NCBI GenBank assembly: GCA_002332615.1
Contig: DDAL01000022.1
Location: 89,086 to 107,870, forward strand
Direction: 5' to 3'
From: Sphingobacteriaceae bacterium UBA2059
GTDB lineage: Bacteria; Bacteroidota; Bacteroidia; Sphingobacteriales; Sphingobacteriaceae
Length of the DNA: 18,785 nt
A model generated the notes under the pieces. That model searched no databases, was not told the DNA's origin, and worked only from the letters and a program-made list of their open reading frames with translations. Below, one piece after another: positions 1 to 5,238 of the stretch. Position 1 is the first letter of the stretch. Each line of letters begins with the position of its first letter. The position numbers and the translations under genes are program-made.

Positions 1-1187
1 CTGCGTTTGGATTCGTCCCTGGTATCATCTTCAAACTTGTCGAGCGCATTGTCAAACGCATTGCGGCTGGCAGTAATATTGAAATATCCGTTTTTAAAGC
101 GATGGTTAAAATTAAAGCCGGCGGTATAATTCCACTGGTTAATATAGGGGATGGACCGTAGTATATACGTTTTTTCGGGGGTAGACTTGCGGGGCACTGC
201 AAACGAAAAATAGTCAACCGCGCCCAGCCCGATGGCCGTAAGGGTTGATTTTGAATTAATCTTATGCGTTACTTTATATTGAAAGTCGTAGAAATCGGGC
301 CTTATGGGCAAGTCGACCATTTTGAAAAGCAGGCTGAGGTAGGAACTACGGGCCGAAGCCAGAAAAGTTGTTTTAGGAAGCAGAGGCCCCTCGAGCGTTA
401 ACACCGACTCGGTAAGGCTGGCCCTTATACTGCCCGACAGCTTGTCGGGATTGCCATCGCGCTGTTTTATAACAAAGGTAGAAGCCAGGGCGTTATCATA
501 CCGGGCATCGAAGGCAGATGAACTGAGCTTTAAGCTTTCTATAAAGGAAACATTGAGTATGCCTTGCGCACCTCCAGAGCTCCCCTGGGTTTGAAAGTGA
601 TTTAACACGGGTATTTCTACCCCATCGAGGTAATATACATTTTCATTGGGCGCTCCGCCACGGATAATAATGTCGTTGCGCTCGCCTATGCCGTAATTGC
701 TGCCTACGCCGGGCAGGGTTTGCACCACTTTAGACACATCAAAATTTCCGCCCGGATTGCTCCTGATCTCTTCGGCGGTAAGCTGCTGCACCGAGAGTGG
801 GGTTACCATATCGGCCGCTTCGGCCGAGCGAGAACGGCTGAAGGTGATAACCACCTCCTCCAAACCGGATGGAGCGGCATTGAGTGCAACGTTTACCGTT
901 TGAGCATTGCCGCTGCTTACACTAACGTTGTAAACACTAAGCGGCTGATAGTTTAAATGAGTGACTGTAATAGTATAGGTGCCCGTTGGGAGGCTCAGGC
1001 GATAGGTGCCCTCGGCACTGCTCCGGGTACTGTAGCCGGTGCCTTCGGCTTTTATGCTTGCTCCTGCCACCGGGGCCTGTGTGTTTTTATCAATTACCGA
1101 GCCCAATACCGAGCCGCTCTTTTGCGCATGTCCGCACAAGGGCAGAAGCAAAAAAAGAACTGCAGAAAACGTGTGGAATAGTTTCAT
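1..1187 (-). CDS. TonB-dependent outer-membrane receptor, 5' part only
   Basis: This reading frame stays open from the ATG at 1187-1185 to the left edge, about 395 codons, so the C-terminal part of the barrel lies outside the window. The product starts with a signal peptide (MKLFHTFSAVLFLLLPLCGHAQ, cleavage probably after Gln22). Residues about 24-105 form a carboxypeptidase-regulatory-like domain (GSVIDKNTQAPVAGASI and the YRLSLPTGTYTITV strand pattern). A short linker containing EEVVI leads into a plug domain at about 120-245, with the typical PGVGSNYGIGERNDIIIRGG and YYLDGVEIP stretches, and then barrel strands. Such receptors take up large substrates such as siderophores, glycans or metal complexes across the outer membrane using TonB energy. 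The substrate cannot be told from this part, and no SusD partner is visible. The family assignment is firm. Confidence 0.93.
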   Translation of the reverse strand, partial: MKLFHTFSAVLFLLLPLCGHAQKSGSVLGSVIDKNTQAPVAGASIKAEGTGYSTRSSAEGTYRLSLPTGTYTITVTHLNYQPLSVYNVSVSSGNAQTVNVALNAAPSGLEEVVITFSRSRSAEAADMVTPLSVQQLTAEEIRSNPGGNFDVSKVVQTLPGVGSNYGIGERNDIIIRGGAPNENVYYLDGVEIPVLNHFQTQGSSGGAQGILNVSFIESLKLSSSAFDARYDNALASTFVIKQRDGNPDKLSGSIRASLTESVLTLEGPLLPKTTFLASARSSYLSLLFKMVDLPIRPDFYDFQYKVTHKINSKSTLTAIGLGAVDYFSFAVPRKSTPEKTYILRSIPYINQWNYTAGFNFNHRFKNGYFNITASRNAFDNALDKFEDDTRDESKR

Positions 1188-1219
1188 CTGTCTTCGACTA
1201 AATAGAACCGCAGTATAAG

Positions 1220-1227
1220 CAAAAATA
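1220..1227 (-). promoter_or_regulatory. Candidate -7 promoter element of the TonB-dependent receptor gene
   Basis: Read on the minus strand this is TATTTTTG, an exact match to the Bacteroidota -7 consensus TAnnTTTG. It lies 33 bases before the receptor start codon and would give a leader of roughly 25 bases. A matching -33 TTG element is not obvious, so the call rests on the -7 match and position. Confidence 0.45.
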
Positions 1228-1331
1228 AAGATTGCCGGGTGTTTGTTGCTATGTCTTTTTACATAGGCCTAAAGCGGCTGGGCAGCCCCCGGCCAGGGAG
1301 CCGGCAGGTAAGGGATGCGCCCGGGATGCAG

Positions 1332-1358
1332 CCATGATGAGTCCATGATGTACCCATG
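1332..1358. repeat. Short tandem repeat, 11-base period
   Basis: CCATGATG occurs at 1332-1339 and again at 1343-1350, and CCATG follows at 1354-1358, giving two and a half units of 11 bases, close to one DNA helical turn. The array sits in the GC-rich intergenic block. Its role is unknown. Confidence 0.5.
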
Positions 1359-1599
1359 TTTATGGTGGGGAAGATGCTGGCTCCACTGCGGGAGCGGCCC
1401 GGCAGGAGGGCGAAGCTGTGCCGAAGCCATTCAGCCCGGGCTTAGTGTTTTAGATTGTCTGCACTAGTTTAAAGGAACTTATGTTCAGATAGGTTTGAAC
1501 AAAGACCCTGCTGCGCTGTTTAAACAGAAGCGGCGAACACGCAGATACTAAAACAATTTTTTATGAGTTTTAGCTTATAGTTTGCAGATCAGAAAAGAT

Positions 1600-1621
1600 T
1601 TAAAGACCTTTGCGTCTTTAA
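1600..1621. repeat. Perfect inverted repeat upstream of the 601-aa gene
   Basis: TTAAAGAC (1600-1607) and GTCTTTAA (1614-1621) form a perfect 8-base inverted repeat around a 6-base spacer, ending 45 bases before the start codon of the next gene. It could be an operator for a dimeric regulator or a hairpin in the leader. No T-run follows, so it is not a typical terminator. Confidence 0.5.
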
Positions 1622-1666
1622 GAATGACCGTTCTCTATACTCACATCTTATACTAGTAAAATTTTA

Positions 1667-3472
1667 ATGAGTCATACGTTTCACATTCCGGTTTTAGGAC
1701 TGGGCTTTACCATCGATACCCCTTTAAAAATAGCCAGGTATGGAATATCATCTGTAGTTTCTGTTGTTGATGATATCCTTATAGAGCGCATGCGCAAATT
1801 CTACACCGAAAAATTTGGTGAGGAATATGAACTTATTAAGTCGGGCGATGAAGACAGTCGTGCACAACGTATAAAAAGCTATCTGAACCTGCTTAACCGA
1901 AAGGTAAGCGAGCAGTTTAACGAACTGAAAAATCAGCTTTTTGAAGAAGGGTCGGATCTTACACGTTATTTTGACCTTTTGCCGGATACTTCTGAGCTTA
2001 AGGCAAAATACGAGCGTATGCTTTCTGTGTATGATGAAAGCAGCAGGAAGCGTCTTCAGGAGGAGCTAAAGGCAGAAATGACCAAGGGCGCCATAGACAT
2101 TAACATCATGTCTAAGGTGGATAAGATAAATTATACGCTTAAGGGCGATATGCTTGGCGACAACTTTTCGGATGCCCTGGCGGCATTGAGGGGTTTTGCC
2201 GAGAGCGACCTGGAGTCGTCCATTGTGCTTTCTGCCGGTATGAACCCGCGCCTGTACAGCTATATGGAAAACTTTAGCTGCTTCTTTCCGGACGAAACGG
2301 GCAGGCTGCGCAAAAAGATTATTTTGAAAGTGAGCGACTACCGCTCGGCGTTTATACAGGCTAAGTTTTTAATTAAGAAGGGTTTGTGGGTGTCGGAATT
2401 CAGGGTGGAATCCGGATTGAACTGCGGAGGCCATGCTTTTGCTACCGAAGGTCATTTGATAGGCCCTATCCTGCAGGAGTTTAAAGAGCGCCGTGAAGCC
2501 ATGATTACCGAATTATTTTCGGGCTACCAGGCATCGCTTAAAGCCAAAGGTATTGAGCTTGATAAGGCACCTAGTATGCGTATTACCATGCAGGGCGGTA
2601 TTGGCACAGCTGATGAGAATAGCTTTTTGATGCGCCACTATCAGCTGGATGCAACCGGCTGGGGAAGCCCTTTTTTACTGGTACCCGAGGCTACCAACGT
2701 GGATGATGAAACGCTGGCTAATCTGGCCGCTTCGGATTCGTCTGACTTTTACTTAAGTGGTTCTTCGCCTTTGGGCATCCCTTTTAATAATTATAAAAAG
2801 AGTACTGCCGAAGAGGAGCGCCGCCAGCGTATTGAAAAAGGAAGGCCGGGGAGCCCCTGTACCAAGAAGTTTCTGGTTTCGAATACCGAATTTACCGAAA
2901 AGCCTATTTGTACCGCCTCCCGTGAGTATCAAAACCTTAAGCTTAAACAGCTTGATGCCATGGATGTGAGCAGGGAAGAGTATGTAAGCAGGTTTGAGGC
3001 CATTACCGAAAAAACCTGTCTTTGCGATGGTTTATGTACCACGGCCTATATTAAGCATGGTATTTTGAAACCTAAGGAAAGTCGTGCGGTGTCGATATGC
3101 CCGGGTCCGAACCTGGCTTATTTTTCGCATATCTTTTCGCTCGACGAAATGGTTAAGCATATCTATGGCAAGCTGGATCTTATTAAAAATGTTAACCGCT
3201 CGCACATGTTTATTAATGAGCTGAAGCTGTATGTTGATTATTTTAAGAAGGATGTTGCCATGCACATGGATAATCTGGATGCCAAAAAAGAAAAGCAGCT
3301 TCAAAAGTTTAAAGATCAGCTGCTGGCGGGTGTTGCTTATTATAAAGAATTTAAAGAAGAGATAAACAGCCACAGGGAGGCTTGCAAGGAAAAGTTTGTT
3401 GCCGACTTGCAGGAACTGGAGGCTCAGATAAAACAGCTGAAGATTAAAGTTGAAGTTCCCGCTATGGCTTAG
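1667..3472 (+). CDS. Conserved-looking 601-aa protein of unknown function, cysteine-bearing, with C-terminal coiled coil
   Basis: I do not recognise a named family. The protein has no signal peptide or membrane segment and is probably cytoplasmic. The N-terminal part (about 40-160) is mostly charged helix. The middle (about 215-375) looks like an enzyme core, with a glycine-rich NCGGHAFATEGH stretch at 252-263, a QGGIGTADE stretch at 309-317 and a GWGSPFLLVPEAT stretch at 331-343. Cysteines are concentrated later: C398, C415, the cluster C451-x-C453-x3-C457, and C478 in SICPGPN. They could bind a metal or an iron-sulfur cluster, but that is inference. Residues about 515-595 are Lys/Glu-rich and fit a coiled coil. 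The ATG start gives an N-terminus without low-complexity sequence. The gene appears to be monocistronic, with its own terminator at 3507-3545. Confidence 0.85.
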   Translation: MSHTFHIPVLGLGFTIDTPLKIARYGISSVVSVVDDILIERMRKFYTEKFGEEYELIKSGDEDSRAQRIKSYLNLLNRKVSEQFNELKNQLFEEGSDLTRYFDLLPDTSELKAKYERMLSVYDESSRKRLQEELKAEMTKGAIDINIMSKVDKINYTLKGDMLGDNFSDALAALRGFAESDLESSIVLSAGMNPRLYSYMENFSCFFPDETGRLRKKIILKVSDYRSAFIQAKFLIKKGLWVSEFRVESGLNCGGHAFATEGHLIGPILQEFKERREAMITELFSGYQASLKAKGIELDKAPSMRITMQGGIGTADENSFLMRHYQLDATGWGSPFLLVPEATNVDDETLANLAASDSSDFYLSGSSPLGIPFNNYKKSTAEEERRQRIEKGRPGSPCTKKFLVSNTEFTEKPICTASREYQNLKLKQLDAMDVSREEYVSRFEAITEKTCLCDGLCTTAYIKHGILKPKESRAVSICPGPNLAYFSHIFSLDEMVKHIYGKLDLIKNVNRSHMFINELKLYVDYFKKDVAMHMDNLDAKKEKQLQKFKDQLLAGVAYYKEFKEEINSHREACKEKFVADLQELEAQIKQLKIKVEVPAMA

Positions 3473-3506
3473 CCTTTGGGAGTTCTTATTTACATATTGC
3501 TCTAAT

Positions 3507-3545
3507 AAAAAAGCGTCGCGAGTTTAAGCTTACGACGCTTTTTTT
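3507..3545 (+). terminator. Rho-independent terminator after the 601-aa gene
   Basis: The arms AAAAAAGCGTCG (3507-3518) and CGACGCTTTTTT (3533-3544) form a 12-base perfect stem with a 14-base loop, ending in a T-run. It lies 34 bases after the stop codon. The A-run on the left arm means it could also stop transcription arriving on the minus strand. Confidence 0.9.
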
Positions 3546-3603
3546 ATGCTTTGTAACAGGCTGTATTTGCTATGCTTTTGAGTGTATAATTTATAGATGA
3601 TCC

Positions 3604-3679
3604 TCGTGTTAAATAAGTGGTGCCCTAAGGGGCTGCCTCGCTCAATGGCCCGCTGGCTCCTGCCTGGCTTTTAACACGA
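3604..3679. repeat. 76-base element bounded by a 9-base inverted repeat
   Basis: TCGTGTTAA (3604-3612) and TTAACACGA (3671-3679) are perfect inverted copies. They enclose a GC-rich segment with smaller self-complementary parts such as GCCC/GGGC at 3622-3633. The element lies just beyond the 3' end of the 45-aa minus-strand gene. It may be a structured RNA end or a small repeat element. No coding potential was found in it. Confidence 0.4.
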
Positions 3680-3695
3680 AGGGTTTTTGCCCTTT

Positions 3696-3833
3696 TTAAA
3701 CGATGGCCATCAGGATGCTTGCTACCAATACAATGAATGCAATAATTGCAAATACCAGTGCATCGGCTTTCCTCTTTTCGGCAAAAGTTAGTTTTGAGTC
3801 GCAGGTGCTGTCTATGTATAGTTTATCATTCAT
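3696..3833 (-). CDS. Small single-pass membrane protein, 45 aa
   Basis: An ATG at 3833-3831 opens a 45-codon frame ending in TAA at 3698-3696. The product begins with a polar segment (MNDKLYIDSTCDSKLTFAEK), followed by Arg-Lys and then an uninterrupted hydrophobic helix of about 20 residues (about 25-45) that runs to the C-terminus. This is a typical small tail-anchored or single-pass layout and is unlikely to arise by chance in a gap of otherwise non-coding DNA. No family is recognised. The gene is isolated on the minus strand between two plus-strand genes, and the segment facing the cytoplasm has one cysteine (C11). The main doubt is its short length. Confidence 0.6.
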   Translation of the reverse strand: MNDKLYIDSTCDSKLTFAEKRKADALVFAIIAFIVLVASILMAIV

Positions 3834-3958
3834 AAGGCTTTGTTTTATAGGTATATACTTACCTATGCAATAGCTGTTCCATAAGCAGGAATTTACTGAA
3901 AAACGTTCGAAACCTCGTTTCTTCTGGCATTACTACGCATCGATAGTTTTAATGTGTA

Positions 3959-3966
3959 TATTTTTG
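3959..3966 (+). promoter_or_regulatory. Candidate -7 promoter element
   Basis: TATTTTTG matches the Bacteroidota -7 consensus TAnnTTTG exactly. If used for the gene at 4135 it gives a long leader of about 160 bases that would contain the duplication and palindrome at 4001-4105. No clear -33 element was seen. Confidence 0.35.
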
Positions 3967-4000
3967 TGTACACCACGGGGGTGGTTTGATTGTGGCTGTT

Positions 4001-4105
4001 TTGTTACAAAAGAAGCTTTTTCGTGCGCCTGGATGGTTATTTCTGGCGTTTAAATGCCAGCTAATTGTTACAGGTGTGGAAAAGCTTTTTCGTGGTAGGA
4101 TGGTT
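4001..4105. repeat. Imperfect tandem duplication with a central palindrome
   Basis: Three blocks recur in the same order. TTGTTACA occurs at 4001 and 4065, AAGCTTTTTCGTG at 4013-4025 and 4082-4094, and GGATGGTT at 4031-4038 and 4098-4105, a shift of 64 to 69 bases. Between the copies lies the near-palindrome CTGGCGTTTAAATGCCAG (4043-4060), with one mismatched pair. The arrangement looks like a decayed duplication of a regulatory or leader segment just ahead of the gene at 4135. Confidence 0.6.
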
Positions 4106-4134
4106 CATTATAAAGAACCTTTTTGAAACGACAA

Positions 4135-4884
4135 ATGAAGAAACTTTTAGTTTTCGCACTGGGTATAACTGTACTGGGCCATTGTAAACTATTTGCGCAG
4201 GGAGCTTCTGTTTTGCAAAATTCGGTTGAGGTAAATGTGGCCGGCTTGTTTATTAAGAATGTTGTGGCTGGCTACAGCCGGGTTTTGGGCGCCCGTACAA
4301 CGGCGGGTATAAGCCTGGGTTACCGGTTTTCAGGCAAAATTCCGTTTAATGAAAGTCTGGCAGAACGCGTGGATGATGCCGTGGCAAAGCAGGTACTTAA
4401 CGACATGAACGCCTCGTACACCAGTATAAGTCCTGAGCTGCGCTTTTATTTTGGCTCCAGGCCATTGTCGGGCTTTTATGTGGCTCCCTTTGTGCGTTAT
4501 GGTCATTATTCGGGCAATGTTACGTATCATTTTACCGCTACCTACGATGGGTATTCCTTAGCTGAAGATGTTCCGGTAAAAGCGAGGCTTAATACGTTTA
4601 CGGGAGGGGCTTTGCTGGGTTATCGCTTCTTACTCAACCGCCAGCTCTATGTCGACTGGACGGTTGCGGGGCCTAATTATGGCTTTGCTGACATGAACAT
4701 GAGCAGCGACAAGGTGGTGATGCCCGAAGCAAGGGAGCAGCTGCGGGCTGATCTGGACGAGTTTGAACTTATTTTTCCCTTTAAGTCTAAAACTATACGT
4801 GTAGATGACACCGGCGAGCAGTTTGATGGTAAGCTTGGATGGGGTGGCCTTAGAATGGCGCTCAATATTGGCCTGAGGTTTTAA
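4135..4884 (+). CDS. Secreted outer-membrane beta-barrel-like protein of unknown function, 249 aa
   Basis: The product starts MKKLLVFALGITVLGHCKLFAQ, a good Sec signal peptide with cleavage after the final Gln. The mature part alternates hydrophobic and polar residues with many Gly, Tyr and Phe (for example AGISLGYRFSG, LRFYFGSRP, FVRYGHYSG). It ends MALNIGLRF with a C-terminal Phe, typical of outer-membrane beta-barrels. It is of the DUF3575-like or OmpA-barrel type in general character, but I cannot name the family. I chose ATG 4135 over an in-frame TTG at 4123 because it puts the lysines at the start of the signal peptide. No coding neighbour suggests its job. A terminator follows at 4951. 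Confidence 0.85.
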   Translation: MKKLLVFALGITVLGHCKLFAQGASVLQNSVEVNVAGLFIKNVVAGYSRVLGARTTAGISLGYRFSGKIPFNESLAERVDDAVAKQVLNDMNASYTSISPELRFYFGSRPLSGFYVAPFVRYGHYSGNVTYHFTATYDGYSLAEDVPVKARLNTFTGGALLGYRFLLNRQLYVDWTVAGPNYGFADMNMSSDKVVMPEAREQLRADLDEFELIFPFKSKTIRVDDTGEQFDGKLGWGGLRMALNIGLRF

Positions 4885-4950
4885 TGTGTCCGGCTTTGTC
4901 AATGCGAGGCGTTGTGCGTTGTAAGCTTGCGGATTTTAAGGGCATAACAA

Positions 4951-4984
4951 AATGCCCGGCTGGTCTTGCCGGGCATTCCCTTTT
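4951..4984 (+). terminator. Rho-independent terminator after the outer-membrane protein gene
   Basis: AATGCCCGGC (4951-4960) pairs perfectly with GCCGGGCATT (4968-4977) around a 7-base loop, and the sequence ccctttt follows. It lies 66 bases after the stop codon. The T-run is short, but the stem is strong. Confidence 0.8.
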
Positions 4985-5049
4985 CATATACTGAAGTCTA
5001 TTAATTTAATAGTTCGAGCTGTTTAAAGCTTCATTGTTTAGTTTCGGTT

Positions 5050-5094
5050 TTTGCCGGCAGGCATCTTTGTTTTAAAGAACCTGCCGCGGGCAAA
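5050..5094. repeat. Long imperfect hairpin upstream of ccoI
   Basis: TTTGCC (5050-5055) pairs with GGCAAA (5089-5094), and GGCAGG (5056-5061) pairs with CCTGCC (5080-5085), with a 3-base bulge at 5086-5088. An inner pairing CTTT (5065-5068) with AAAG (5074-5077) is also possible. No T-run follows, so it is not a standard terminator. It lies upstream of the predicted ccoI promoter. Confidence 0.45.
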
Positions 5095-5155
5095 GCATCG
5101 CTGCTCTTACCTTGTACAAATAAAGGCTTACCTTTGGTCTTTAAAGATGATACAT

Positions 5156-5181
5156 GTCATTTAGATGACTGATTGTTGTCA
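5156..5181. promoter_or_regulatory. Candidate FNR/FixK-type operator pair upstream of ccoI
   Basis: GTCAT-TTAG-ATGAC (5156-5169) is a perfect 5-4-5 dyad. It is directly followed by TGAT-TGTT-GTCA (5170-5181), which fits the half-site spacing of FNR-family boxes (TTGAT-N4-ATCAA). The second site is centred 37.5 bases before the -7 element at 5213. A related box (TGAC-ATTG-GTCA) precedes ccoNO. The regulator encoded at 15815-16867 is the natural candidate to bind here. Confidence 0.5.
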
Positions 5182-5212
5182 GATATATAAGGAAAGGAAA
5201 TAAACTGTTTAT

Positions 5213-5220
5213 TATTTTTG
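5213..5220 (+). promoter_or_regulatory. Candidate -7 promoter element of ccoI-ccoS
   Basis: TATTTTTG is an exact match to TAnnTTTG and ends 18 bases before the ccoI start codon, giving a very short leader. There is no clear -33 TTG at the usual distance, which fits a promoter that needs an activator bound just upstream. Confidence 0.5.
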
Positions 5221-5238
5221 TAATAAGGATTTAATAGT

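Larger units (their letters stand above)
1188..1666. other. Intergenic region between divergent genes, with a GC-rich block and inverted repeats
   Basis: This 479-base gap separates the minus-strand receptor gene from the plus-strand gene at 1667. It holds the receptor promoter near 1220 and a GC-rich block at about 1265-1445. Inside the block is a short tandem array of an 11-base unit (CCATGATG at 1332 and 1343, CCATG at 1354). An inverted repeat TGTTCA/TGAACA spans 1482-1501, and a perfect hairpin spans 1600-1621. No tRNA or rRNA was recognised, and the short reading frames inside the block look accidental. Confidence 0.6.
3834..4134. other. Intergenic region upstream of the outer-membrane protein gene
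   Basis: This roughly 300-base gap contains a perfect -7 promoter match at 3959-3966, an imperfect duplication (4001-4038 and 4065-4105) and a near-perfect palindrome at 4043-4060. The left half also carries a small inverted repeat GAAAC/GTTTC at 3909-3921. No gene was found. Confidence 0.5.
4885..5238. other. Intergenic region upstream of the cbb3 cluster
   Basis: This 354-base gap holds the terminator of the preceding gene (4951-4984), a long imperfect hairpin (5050-5094), two adjacent dyads resembling FNR-family sites (5156-5181), and a perfect -7 promoter element (5213-5220) in front of ccoI. No gene was found. Confidence 0.6.

Noticed and set aside
697..1201. Overlapping plus-strand reading frames of 68-78 codons
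   Set aside because: They lie opposite the TonB-dependent receptor gene, whose minus-strand frame has signal peptide, plug and barrel motifs; the plus-strand translations have no recognisable features.
1265..1445. Possible tRNA or other stable RNA in the GC-rich block
   Set aside because: No cloverleaf, TTC-loop consensus or CCA end could be found on either strand.
1345..1467. 40-codon Cys/Gly/Trp-rich reading frame in the GC-rich block
   Set aside because: It has no ribosome binding site or recognisable motif, its composition follows the GC-rich DNA, and it begins inside the tandem CCATGATG repeat.
3679..3694. AAGGG/CCCTT hairpin as a terminator for the 45-aa gene
   Set aside because: The stem is only five pairs and on the minus strand no T-run follows it.
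4123..4134. TTG start for the outer-membrane protein
   Set aside because: The ATG four codons later directly begins a normal signal peptide (MKKLLVF).
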